Shown: positions 18,266-26,232 of the stretch, piece after piece
Layout: each line of letters begins with the position of its first letter
Position numbering within the stretch: the stretch's first letter is position 1
Assembly: GCF_900019265.1 (NCBI RefSeq)
Contig: NZ_CYGX02000072.1
Location: forward strand, 1-64,000
Direction of reading: 5' to 3'
DNA: 64,000 nucleotides
DNA from: Paraburkholderia ribeironis
GTDB lineage: Bacteria; Pseudomonadota; Gammaproteobacteria; Burkholderiales; Burkholderiaceae
Program-made: the position numbers and the translations under genes
The notes under the pieces: generated by a model
The model's database searches: none
The model's input: the letters and a program-made list of their open reading frames with translations, nothing else
Told to the model about the DNA's origin: nothing

Positions 18266-18282
18266 ATGAGAATAATTCTCAT
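18266..18282. promoter_or_regulatory. Fur-box-like palindrome ahead of the ECF sigma gene
   Basis: ATGAGAAT-A-ATTCTCAT is a perfect 17-bp dyad, matching the core of Fur operators (GAGAATNATTCTC) seen in beta- and gammaproteobacteria. It lies 44 bases before the sigma-factor start. It implies that the whole iron-signalling locus is repressed under iron sufficiency. Confidence 0.75.
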
Positions 18283-18326
18283 TTACAAAAACACCGGATC
18301 GATCCATCCGGTGTCCTCGGCAGGTC

Positions 18327-18839
18327 ATGGCGGCAAACAATCCGACGCTGCATCACGAAATGCGCACGCTCTACAGCGATCATCACGGCTGGCTTCACGC
18401 GTGGCTGCGCAAGAAGCTCGGCTGCGCGCATCGCGCCGCTGACCTCGCGCACGACACGTTCGTGCGCCTGCTCGCCCGCGATGAACCGCTCAGCGTCGAC
18501 GAACCGCGCGCTTTCCTGACGACAGTCGCGCAACGCGTGATGGCCAATCACTGGCGCCGCGAGCAGATCGAGCGCGCCTACCTCGACGCACTGGCGCTCG
18601 TGCCCGAGCAGTTTGCGCCGTCGCCGGAAGAACGTGCGTTGCTTCTGGAAGCGCTGTACGAGATCGACAGTCTGCTGGAGAGTCTGCCGATCGCCGTCAA
18701 GCGCGCATTTCTGCTCGCGCAACTCGATGGTTTGAGCCACGCCGAAATCGCCGCGCGACTGAAGATCTCGATCTCCACCGTGAAGCGCCATCTGGTGCGC
18801 GCTGGCGCGCAGTGTTTCTTCGCGTTGAATGCCGCGTGA
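18327..18839 (+). CDS. FecI-like ECF sigma factor
   Basis: A 170-residue extracytoplasmic-function sigma factor that should direct RNA polymerase to the promoter of the adjacent receptor gene. Region 2 is visible at about residues 10-75 (LYSDHHGWLHAWLRKKLG, then AADLAHDTFVRLLARDEP) and region 4 at 105-165 (LPIAVKRAFLLAQLDGLSHA, then EIAARLKISISTVKRHLVRA). The sequence and size match the FecI/PvdS iron-starvation group. It is preceded by a Fur-like palindrome and followed three bases later by its FecR-type partner. Confidence 0.93.
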   Translation: MAANNPTLHHEMRTLYSDHHGWLHAWLRKKLGCAHRAADLAHDTFVRLLARDEPLSVDEPRAFLTTVAQRVMANHWRREQIERAYLDALALVPEQFAPSPEERALLLEALYEIDSLLESLPIAVKRAFLLAQLDGLSHAEIAARLKISISTVKRHLVRAGAQCFFALNAA

Positions 18840-18842
18840 CGG

Positions 18843-19850
18843 ATGCCGCATATGAACAACGCTGACCCGAGACCCGACGTTGCGCAGCATGTCGCGCTGC
18901 GCGCGGTTCAATGGTGGATGGAACTGCAATCCGGCAAGGACACACGCGCACAGCAGTTTGCACTGGCGCGCTGGCGCGCCGAGCATCCCGATCATGAACT
19001 CGCGTGGCGGCATATCTGCAACGTCAGCGGGCGCTTTCGCCGCCTCGCCGACGCCACCGGCGACGCGCAGGGCGCGGCCGCCGCACGCTCCGCTCTGACG
19101 CGCGCCGGTTCGGCGCGACGGCGCGCTAGCGTCAAAGCGCTGGCGACCCTGCTGTTCGCCGGCGGTGCAAGCTGGATGGCGAGCGAACACGTGCCGTGGC
19201 GCACGTGGAATGCCGACCTGCGCACCGCGCTCGGCGAACGCCGCAGCGTCACGCTCGCGGATGGCTCGCGCGTGACGCTGAACACCGGCAGCGCAATCGA
19301 TATCCGCTTTAGCGACGGTGAACGCCGCGTGCGTCTGATCGAAGGCGAAATCATGATTGCGACCGCGCATCGCGACGGCGAGCGCCGGCCCTTCATCGTG
19401 CAAACCGCGCAAGGCAGCTTGCGGCCGTTGGGTACGCGCTTCACAGTCAGACAGCAAAGCGGGCTATGCCGTCTCGACGTCTTCGAAGGCGCCGTGCAGA
19501 TCAGGCCGCTCGACTCGCCCGCGCTCGAATCGGTCGTGCGTGCCGGACAACGCGCCCGTTTCACGCGCGACCAAATCAGCGAGCTGGAGACGATCAGCGA
19601 GCACGACGCGGCATGGACAGACGGTCTGATCGTCGCCAGCGGCATGCCGCTCGGCGATTTCATCGACGAACTCGCGCGCTATCGCGCGGGGCATCTGAGT
19701 TGCGATCCCGCGGTGGCCGGGTTGCGTCTGTCGGGCACTTACCCACTCGCCGATACGGACCGCGTACTCGATACGGTGGCGAGAACCTTGCCGGTCGAGA
19801 TCGTGTTCATCACCCGCTATTGGGCCACCGTGCGCGCGGCGCGCTCGTAA
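18843..19850 (+). CDS. FecR-family anti-sigma/regulator
   Basis: A 335-residue inner-membrane protein relaying the signal from the outer membrane receptor to the ECF sigma factor. The cytoplasmic N-terminal DUF4880-like domain (ALRAVQWWMELQSG to HPDHELAWRHI) binds sigma. One membrane segment lies near residues 98-116 (VKALATLLFAGGASWMAS). The periplasmic FecR domain contains LADGSRVTLNTGSAIDIRFS and the LRPLGTRFTVRQ motif. The C-terminal part (DFIDELARYRAGHLSCDPAVA) resembles the secretin/TonB short domain that contacts the receptor. The ATG at 18843 is used; an ATG at 18852 is equally possible. Confidence 0.92.
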   Translation: MPHMNNADPRPDVAQHVALRAVQWWMELQSGKDTRAQQFALARWRAEHPDHELAWRHICNVSGRFRRLADATGDAQGAAAARSALTRAGSARRRASVKALATLLFAGGASWMASEHVPWRTWNADLRTALGERRSVTLADGSRVTLNTGSAIDIRFSDGERRVRLIEGEIMIATAHRDGERRPFIVQTAQGSLRPLGTRFTVRQQSGLCRLDVFEGAVQIRPLDSPALESVVRAGQRARFTRDQISELETISEHDAAWTDGLIVASGMPLGDFIDELARYRAGHLSCDPAVAGLRLSGTYPLADTDRVLDTVARTLPVEIVFITRYWATVRAARS

Positions 19851-19938
19851 AAAACCGGTCTGCGTTTCTGAACTGCACCCCACGTCGAAAAAAAATCACC
19901 CGTTGTGAGCTGTTTTCGAATCTCGCGTGACAAGGGAG

Positions 19939-19977
19939 ATGAAAGCAACACGTCATCTATCTTCCTGCGAGCTTTGA
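19939..19977 (+). other. Possible 12-codon leader ORF before the TonB receptor
   Basis: ATG at 19939 follows AAGGGAG (19932-19938) with almost no spacing and opens a short frame (MKATRHLSSCEL) stopping at 19977, two bases before the receptor ATG at 19980. The receptor itself lacks a strong ribosome site. Termination-coupled reinitiation is therefore conceivable. Such tiny frames arise often by chance. Confidence 0.3.
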
Positions 19978-19979
19978 AC

Positions 19980-22493
19980 ATGGGACAGTATCGAAAGACC
20001 GGCGCCGGCCGCGGCGTTTTGCGCGGCCGGCCGGCGGGACACTTCGCGCGGCATATCGCAACGGCCGCGCTGATCTCGACGGGGCTGCCGTTCAACACGG
20101 CGCTCGCCGCTGAACCCTCGGCCGCTACCCGCACCGCCGCCGAAGCCCCGGCGCGCAAGCGTTACGACATTGCGGCCGGTCCGCTCGAAGGCGTGCTCAA
20201 CAGCTTCGGCCGCGAAGCCGGGCTGCTGCTGTCGTTCCCGCCGGCGCTGACGGCCGGGCGCAGCAGCGCGGGCCTGCACGGCGAGTACGACGTGCAACAG
20301 GCGCTCGACCATCTTCTGCTGGGAAGCGGACTCGCCGCGCAGCAGCAGTCCAACGGCGGCTACACGCTCGTTGAACAGACGACGCCCATTGCCGACAACA
20401 AGACCGACGACAACACCAGCGGCACCACGCTGCCCGTCGTCGCCGTGACCTCGCGCATCGTCAAAGCCGGCAGCTATCGCCCGCCCGCAGAAGCAGTCGT
20501 GATGCGCTCGGACACGCCGATACTCGACATCGCGCAAGCCGTCAACATAGTGCCGGCGCAGGTGCTGCGCGACCAGCGTCCGCGCAATCTGGACGATGCG
20601 CTCGCGAACGTGAGCGGCATCGTCCAGGGCAATACGCTGGCCGGCACGCAAGACACGCTGCTCAAGCGCGGTTTCGGCGGCAATCGCGACGGCTCGATCA
20701 TGCACAACGGCATGCCGCTCGTGCAGGGCCGCGGCCTGAACGCGGCCGCCGACAGCGTCGAGGTGCTCAAGGGCCCCACCTCGCTGCTGTACGGGATCAT
20801 GGACCCGGGCGGCGTCGTCAACGTGGTGAGCAAGCAGCCTTTGCTCACGCCTTATCACGCGATCTCCGTGCTCGGCTCGACGTATGGGCACGGCCGCAAC
20901 GGCGCGGGCGCGACGCTCGACACGACCGGCCCGATCGGCCCGATCGGCGATTCGGGCCTCGCGTACCGGCTGGTGGTCGATCGGACCGACGAGCAGTACT
21001 GGCGCAATTTCGGCGAGCATCGTGAGACGCTGGTCGCGCCGTCGCTCGCCTGGTATGGGCGCGACACGCAGGTGGTCGCGTCGTACGAGTACCGCAATTT
21101 CCTCTATCCGTTCGACCGTGGCACCGCGCTCGATCCGAAGACCAATGAGCCGCTCGCGATTCCGAGCCGCCGGCGTCTGGACGAACCCTTCAACGAGATG
21201 GACGGCGAATCGCATCTCGCGCAGTTGAGCGTCGATCATCAGATCAACCCCGACTGGAAGGCTCACTTCGGCTACAGCTACAACCGCGAAACCTACGACG
21301 CGAACCAGTTGCGCGTGCAGGGCATCAACAGCACGACGGGCGCCGTGTCGCGCAGCAACGACGCGACCCACGGCGCGCTGGGCACGGACAGCTACGCGAT
21401 CGCGTATGTGGACGGCCATTTCGACGTGGCCGGTTTGCGCAACGATCTGCAAGTCGGCGTCGACAGTGAATACCGCCGCATCTATCGCCGGGACCTGCTG
21501 CGCCAGGCCACCAGGTATCCGTTCAACTTTTTCAATCCGGTCTATGGCCTGGAGAGTCCGTCGAGCACGGTGTCCGCGAGCGACAGCGATCAGACCGACA
21601 CGCTGCACGAGCGCTCGCTGTTCTTCCAGGACAGCCTGCATCTGACTGACAAGTGGATACTGATCGGCGGCGCGCGCTTTCTGAGCTACAACCAGATCGC
21701 GGGCAAAGGCCGCCCGTTTGTTGCCAATACCGACATCAACGGCAGCAAATGGCTGCCGCGCGCAGGTGTCGTGTACAAGTGGACCGAAACGGTGTCGCTG
21801 TACGGCAGCTACACGCAGTCGCTCAAGCCGACCTCGACCATCGCGCCGCTATCGAGCGGCGTGGTGATCGATTCGTCGGTGCAGCCTGAGCAGGCCACTT
21901 CGTGGGAACTCGGCGCGAAGATGGCGATGCCGGGCGGCCTGAGCGCCACGCTCGCGCTCTTCAACATCGACAAGAAGAACGTGCTGGTGCAGCAGTACAA
22001 CGACACCACCAGGCAGACCGACTGGCGCACCGCCGGCCGGGCGCGTTCGCGCGGCGTGGAGCTCGACGTGGCGGGCCAGATCGGCCAGCGCTGGAGCGTG
22101 ATCGCGAGCTATGCATATATCGACGCAAAGACCACCGAAGACCCGCTCTACGCCGGCAACCGGCTGTGGAATGCGCCGCAGAACACGGCGTCGTTCGCGG
22201 CAGTGTATGACTTCGGCGCGATTCTCGGCGGCGACCAGTTGCGCGTCGGCGCCGGCGTGCATCACGTCGGCGCGCGGCCGGGTGATTCGGCGAACAGCTT
22301 CACGCTGCCGTCGTACACGGTCGCCGATGCGTTCGCCACCTATGACACGAAACTCGGCAACCGTCATCTGTCTTTCCAGCTCAACGTGAAGAACCTGTTC
22401 AACAAGACTTACTACCCGTCGAGCGTGAACAAGTATTTCGTCTCGGTGGGCGATGCGCGTCAGGTGTCGCTGCTATCCACGCTCGAGTTCTGA
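19980..22493 (+). CDS. TonB-dependent siderophore receptor/transducer with N-terminal signalling domain
   Basis: An 837-residue outer membrane receptor, probably for a ferric siderophore. After a long signal peptide (AALISTGLPFNTALAAEP) comes a secretin/TonB short N-terminal domain (about residues 60-130: YDIAAGPLEGVLNSFGREAG, then the EYDVQQALDHLLLGSGL segment). It marks a transducer that signals through FecR. The TonB box is near TTLPVVAVTS. The plug contains DSVEVLKGPTSLLYGIMDPG and GGVVNVVSKQP, typical of the FhuE/FoxA/FpvA group. A 22-strand barrel ends in LSTLEF with a terminal aromatic. The ATG at 19980 is preferred to an in-frame GTG at 19905. The siderophore cannot be named, and no siderophore synthesis gene is nearby. 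Confidence 0.92.
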   Translation: MGQYRKTGAGRGVLRGRPAGHFARHIATAALISTGLPFNTALAAEPSAATRTAAEAPARKRYDIAAGPLEGVLNSFGREAGLLLSFPPALTAGRSSAGLHGEYDVQQALDHLLLGSGLAAQQQSNGGYTLVEQTTPIADNKTDDNTSGTTLPVVAVTSRIVKAGSYRPPAEAVVMRSDTPILDIAQAVNIVPAQVLRDQRPRNLDDALANVSGIVQGNTLAGTQDTLLKRGFGGNRDGSIMHNGMPLVQGRGLNAAADSVEVLKGPTSLLYGIMDPGGVVNVVSKQPLLTPYHAISVLGSTYGHGRNGAGATLDTTGPIGPIGDSGLAYRLVVDRTDEQYWRNFGEHRETLVAPSLAWYGRDTQVVASYEYRNFLYPFDRGTALDPKTNEPLAIPSRRRLDEPFNEMDGESHLAQLSVDHQINPDWKAHFGYSYNRETYDANQLRVQGINSTTGAVSRSNDATHGALGTDSYAIAYVDGHFDVAGLRNDLQVGVDSEYRRIYRRDLLRQATRYPFNFFNPVYGLESPSSTVSASDSDQTDTLHERSLFFQDSLHLTDKWILIGGARFLSYNQIAGKGRPFVANTDINGSKWLPRAGVVYKWTETVSLYGSYTQSLKPTSTIAPLSSGVVIDSSVQPEQATSWELGAKMAMPGGLSATLALFNIDKKNVLVQQYNDTTRQTDWRTAGRARSRGVELDVAGQIGQRWSVIASYAYIDAKTTEDPLYAGNRLWNAPQNTASFAAVYDFGAILGGDQLRVGAGVHHVGARPGDSANSFTLPSYTVADAFATYDTKLGNRHLSFQLNVKNLFNKTYYPSSVNKYFVSVGDARQVSLLSTLEF

Positions 22494-22498
22494 GCGCC

Positions 22499-22602
22499 GC
22501 GCAGTTCGCACGAGACACGCGCATTCGACCGAATCGATCAATCTGCCAGCGCGCAGTTCGCACGAGCCACGCGCATTCGACTGAATCCACCAATCCGCAA
22601 GA
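22499..22602. repeat. Two tandem copies of a 52-bp unit
   Basis: A unit beginning GCGCAGTTCGCACGAG is present at 22499-22550 and again, with several substitutions, at 22551-22602. It starts six bases after the receptor stop and ends just before the next ORF. No hairpin typical of a terminator is obvious. Confidence 0.75.
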
Positions 22603-22616
22603 AAACAGGAATCGCC

Positions 22617-22967
22617 ATGAAGCCAACGCATCGCCGCACTGGCAATGACCTCGCCCCCACGCCCACGCGCCGGACCTTTCTCGCCCCGGCGGCAAGCGCC
22701 GGCGCGTGGCTGGCGCTCGCGCCGGCCGCCGCACGAGCGGCGTTGAACGCACCGCATGGCGACGCGAAAAAAGGCAGCAAAGAAGTCGTGCTGGTCGTGC
22801 AGACGAACGGCCCGCACCTCGCGATCGATCAGATGATCGCCGCGCATCTCGGCGCACGTGGCTATCGCGTGCGGATGCTGGGCGAGGCGTCGCCGCCGGA
22901 TGCGGCAAGCGACGCCGAGCGGATCGACAAACGCGGTTCGACAAACGCGAACTGCTTGACCGCTTAG
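22617..22967 (+). CDS. Short Tat-signal protein, probably a truncated remnant
   Basis: A 116-residue ORF beginning with a twin-arginine signal (TRRTFLAPAASAGAWLALAP, cleavage near AARA). It is followed by KEVVLVVQTNGPHLAIDQMI and AAHLGARGYRVRMLGEASPP, which reads like the first beta-alpha unit of a Rossmann or ThuA-like domain. That domain is not completed. After DAASDAERID the sequence becomes non-descript and stops within about 15 residues. So it is probably the 5' end of a larger secreted protein that lost the rest. It could also be a genuine small exported protein of the iron locus. I do not recognise the family. Confidence 0.4.
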   Translation: MKPTHRRTGNDLAPTPTRRTFLAPAASAGAWLALAPAAARAALNAPHGDAKKGSKEVVLVVQTNGPHLAIDQMIAAHLGARGYRVRMLGEASPPDAASDAERIDKRGSTNANCLTA

Positions 22968-23137
22968 TCGTCGCGCACGAGTGCGCATGCGCCGGGAACG
23001 CAACGACCGGTATCGCCACCGGACCCGAAACTGTTATTCTTCCCTCTCTTCCGATCATCATCCGGTCGCCTGCCGCCATCGCGGCGGCACTCCCAGGCGG
23101 CGCTCGCGCGCCCCATCTACGAGAGGCAGGAATTTGC

Positions 23138-24181
23138 ATGTTCGGCTTTCTGCGTGGCTATTTTTCAAACGACCTGGCTATCGACCTCGGCACGTCGAAC
23201 ACGCTGATTTACATGCGTGGCAAGGGCATCGTGCTCGACGAACCATCGGTGGTCTCGATTCGCCAGGAAGGCGGTCCGAACGGCAAGAAAATCATTCTGG
23301 CCGTCGGTAAGGAAGCAAAACAGATGCTCGGCAAAGTGCCGGGCAACATCGAAGCGATTCGCCCGATGAAAGACGGCGTGATCGCCGACTTCAACATCAC
23401 CCAGCAGATGATCAAGCGCTTCATCCAGATGGCGCACGAGTCGCGTATGTTCGCGCCGTCGCCGCGCATCGTCATCTGCGTGCCGTGCGGTTCGACCCAG
23501 GTGGAGCGGCGCGCGATCAAGGAGGCCGCGCATAGCGCGGGCGCCTCGCAGGTCTATCTGATCGAGGAGCCGATGGCTGCCGCGACCGGCGCGGGACTGC
23601 CGGTGTCGGAGGCAACCGGTTCGATGGTGGTCGACATCGGCGGCGGCACCACGGAAGTCGGCGTGATCTCGCTTGGCGGCATCGTCTACAAGGGTTCGGT
23701 GCGCGTGGGCGGCGACAAGTTCGACGACGCCATCGTCAACTACATCCGCCGCAACTACGGGATGCTGATCGGTGAACAGACCGCTGAAGCGATCAAGAAG
23801 GAAATCGGCTCCGCGTTTCCAGGCTCCGAAGTCAAGGAGATGGAAGTCAAAGGCCGCAACATGTCGGAAGGTATTCCGCGCAGCTTCACGGTGTCCAGCA
23901 ACGAAATCCTCGAAGCGCTGACCGATCCGCTCAATCAGATCGTCTCGTCGGTGAAGATCGCGCTCGAACAGACGCCGCCGGAACTGGGCGCCGACATCGC
24001 CGAGCGCGGCATCACGCTGGCGGGCGGCGGTGCGCTGCTGCGCGATCTCGACCGGTTGCTGGCCGAAGAAACCGGCCTGCCGGTGTTGGTCGCCGAAGCG
24101 CCGTTGACCTGCGTGGTGCGTGGCTCGGGCATGGCGCTCGAGCGCATCGAAAAGTTCGGCGGGGCGTTTTCGTACGATTGA
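23138..24181 (+). CDS. mreB: MreB-family actin-like cell-shape protein, solitary copy
   Basis: A 347-residue bacterial actin. It has the N-terminal membrane-binding MFGFLRGYF, the phosphate 1 motif DLAIDLGTSNTLIY, the phosphate 2 motif MVVDIGGGTTEVGVISLGG, and the adenosine motif GITLAGGGALLRDLDRLLAE. Length and sequence match proteobacterial MreB, which organises cell-wall elongation. However, mreB normally heads an mreBCD-mrdA-rodA operon, and none of those genes is here. Its neighbours are an iron receptor locus and a flavin enzyme. Several normally invariant positions also differ (DLGTSN for DLGTAN; FNITQQMIKRFIQMAHESRM after VIAD). It is therefore probably a second, divergent MreB and not the housekeeping copy. 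Confidence 0.93.
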   Translation: MFGFLRGYFSNDLAIDLGTSNTLIYMRGKGIVLDEPSVVSIRQEGGPNGKKIILAVGKEAKQMLGKVPGNIEAIRPMKDGVIADFNITQQMIKRFIQMAHESRMFAPSPRIVICVPCGSTQVERRAIKEAAHSAGASQVYLIEEPMAAATGAGLPVSEATGSMVVDIGGGTTEVGVISLGGIVYKGSVRVGGDKFDDAIVNYIRRNYGMLIGEQTAEAIKKEIGSAFPGSEVKEMEVKGRNMSEGIPRSFTVSSNEILEALTDPLNQIVSSVKIALEQTPPELGADIAERGITLAGGGALLRDLDRLLAEETGLPVLVAEAPLTCVVRGSGMALERIEKFGGAFSYD

Positions 24182-24317
24182 GCGAACCGCGTCGCGTGCA
24201 ACCAGGCCCATTGCACTTGCGGTGCTAAGAATCGGCGAAATACTTGGTTGTTCACCGTCGCGCTCGTCCCGTACCGTTCTCCGATTGCGCCTTCGCGCGC
24301 CTCACTTCGGAGAACCC

Positions 24318-25574
24318 ATGTCAGCACCCGAATCGCAGCACAACCCGGCGGGTCCGATCGCCGACGCCGCCCAACTGTTCGGCGACGACCCGCTGACCCG
24401 CCGCTTCGCGCCAATCTTCGCGCGTATCGCCGAAGGCGCGGTGCAACGCGAGCGACATCGCGAACTCGCGTATGCGCCGGTGGAGTGGCTGCGCGAAGCG
24501 GGCTATACGCGGCTGCGTGTACCGCAACAGTATGGCGGCGAAGGCGTCTCGCTGACGCAATTCTTCGTGCTGGTCACGCGGCTTGGCGAAGCGGATTCGA
24601 ATCTGCCGCAAATCCTGCGCGTACACGGCGGCTTTATCGAATCGCTGCTGGAAAACAGCGATGAACCGCTGCGCGAGCGCTGGCTCACGCGCGTCGCCCG
24701 AGGTCAGATCGTCGGCGGCGCAATCTCCGAGCGCACCGGCGTGACCAGCAACAGCGTGCGTCTCACGCAGACCGATGACGGCTGGTACCTCGACGGCGAG
24801 AAGTACTATACGACCGGCACGCTCTACGCCGACTGGGTCGACGTCACCGCGCACGATGGCCAGAGCGACGTACGCGTGCTCGTCAAGGCCGACACGCCGG
24901 GGCTCGCCCGCATCGACGATTGGGACGGCTTCGGCCAGCGCCTGACCGGTAGCGGCACCGCGCGTTTCGAGCGCGTGCAGGTGCCGCCCGACCATCTGTA
25001 CCGCCGCTATCACGCATGCGAGCCGCGCCGCAATACCCTGCTGACCTTGTACTACCAGGCGTTGCACGTCGCGAACCTCGCGGGTATCAGTCGTGCGGCG
25101 CTGCGCGACGCGGTGGCTTTCACACGCGCCAAAACGAGAACCTTCGGTGTCCCAGGCGAATCGAGTCCGCGCGACAATCCGCTGGTGCACCGCGTCGTGG
25201 GCCGCCTCGCCAGTCTCGCCTATTCGGCGCAGAGCATCAGCGCATCGCTCGCCCGGGCGATCGATGAAGTGAGCGTCGCGCGCCGCGAAGGCCGGACCGA
25301 CGAGCAGACCTACATCCGCCTCGACATCCAGACGTTTCAGGCGCAGCAGATCGTGATCGAGCAGACCTTGCAGGCGGCCACGCTGCTATTCGAAGTGGGC
25401 GGCGCGTCGGCCACCAGCGAGACGCGCCGCTTCGACCGCTACTGGCGCAATGCGCGGGTGCTCGCGTCGCACAATCCGGCGATCATTCGCGAGGCCGCGA
25501 TCGGCGACTTCTATCTGAACGGCAAAGCGCATAACGAACGGTTCGGGATCGCGCGGGAGGAGTTGGCGGCCTGA
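24318..25574 (+). CDS. Acyl-CoA dehydrogenase-fold flavin monooxygenase (DszC/SfnB-like)
   Basis: A 418-residue protein of the acyl-CoA dehydrogenase superfamily. The N-terminal helical domain contains WLREAGYTRLRVPQQYGGEG, the middle beta domain GAISERTGVTSNSVRLTQTD and WYLDGEKYYTTGTLYADW, and the C-terminal helical bundle ends in FDRYWRNARVLASHNPAIIR. The absence of the catalytic-base context of true acyl-CoA dehydrogenases, together with RYWRNARVLASHNP, places it with the flavin-dependent sulfur-acquisition enzymes (DszC, SfnB, SoxC), which oxidise organosulfur compounds using reduced flavin. No flavin reductase or sulfonate transporter is adjacent, so the role is only probable. The ATG at 24318 has CGGAGAA just upstream. 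Confidence 0.8.
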   Translation: MSAPESQHNPAGPIADAAQLFGDDPLTRRFAPIFARIAEGAVQRERHRELAYAPVEWLREAGYTRLRVPQQYGGEGVSLTQFFVLVTRLGEADSNLPQILRVHGGFIESLLENSDEPLRERWLTRVARGQIVGGAISERTGVTSNSVRLTQTDDGWYLDGEKYYTTGTLYADWVDVTAHDGQSDVRVLVKADTPGLARIDDWDGFGQRLTGSGTARFERVQVPPDHLYRRYHACEPRRNTLLTLYYQALHVANLAGISRAALRDAVAFTRAKTRTFGVPGESSPRDNPLVHRVVGRLASLAYSAQSISASLARAIDEVSVARREGRTDEQTYIRLDIQTFQAQQIVIEQTLQAATLLFEVGGASATSETRRFDRYWRNARVLASHNPAIIREAAIGDFYLNGKAHNERFGIAREELAA

Positions 25575-25652
25575 ATCATGTGGCACAGTATCGTCAGACG
25601 CATGCGAGCGGCTTGACCCAGGCTGCGCCACCCAACCGCCCTGACGAACAAC

Positions 25653-26171
25653 ATGACGACTCTGCCTGCCTACGAGCCTCCGGTCGACGAAAGCGAGCTG
25701 CTGCTGAAGTGGATCCGGCGCGCGCGCGAATCCCAGATGAGCCACTACGACATGGCCGACCTGCTGGCGGCGCGCGATCGCCGCATCGGCTGGCTGGTGA
25801 CCGCATTGACCGCGTTCGTGGGCACGGCGGTGTTCGCGTCGCTGGTGTCGGCGGCAGTCACGGTTGAAATGCGAATCTTCGTCGGGCTCATGAGCGTGAC
25901 GGCCGCGGTCTCGGCCGCGCTGCAAAGGTTCGTGCGCTATGCGGAGCGCGCGGAGAAGCATCGCGCGGCCGGCGCGCGGTATGGCGCCGTGCGCCGCAGG
26001 CTCGAAGCGGTATTTGCCGGCGACGCCGACGCACGCGACGGCCACTACCTGACCGCGATTCGCGTCGAACTCGACCGGCTCGCCGAGGATTCGCCAAACG
26101 TGCCGCCGCGCATCTTTTTCCGCACGCAACGCACGCTATCGATGGCCACGCGGCGCAGCCGCGATGCGTGA
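25653..26171 (+). CDS. Solitary SLATT-domain two-helix membrane protein
   Basis: A 172-residue protein with an amphipathic N-terminal helix (ELLLKWIRRARESQMSHYDM) and two adjacent membrane segments (RRIGWLVTALTAFVGTAVFA; MRIFVGLMSVTAAVSAALQR). A charged helical C-terminal half follows (AERAEKHRAAGARYGAVRRR). This pattern matches the SLATT family, predicted pore-forming effectors of nucleotide-based conflict systems. In those systems SLATT is usually fused to or beside a SMODS nucleotidyltransferase or SLOG sensor, and none is encoded here. It could therefore be a free-standing SLATT with a housekeeping or stress role. Family assignment is by pattern, function unknown. Confidence 0.65.
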   Translation: MTTLPAYEPPVDESELLLKWIRRARESQMSHYDMADLLAARDRRIGWLVTALTAFVGTAVFASLVSAAVTVEMRIFVGLMSVTAAVSAALQRFVRYAERAEKHRAAGARYGAVRRRLEAVFAGDADARDGHYLTAIRVELDRLAEDSPNVPPRIFFRTQRTLSMATRRSRDA

Positions 26172-26232
26172 GCAAGCGTGAGCAAGCGCGTGGTGTGAGC
26201 GCCCGTGACGCGATCGCGCTCCGCTGCGCTTG

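Noticed and set aside
25653..26171. SLATT gene as part of a CBASS-like operon
   Set aside because: No nucleotidyltransferase, SLOG, or sensor gene in the flanks; neighbours are metabolic or unrelated.
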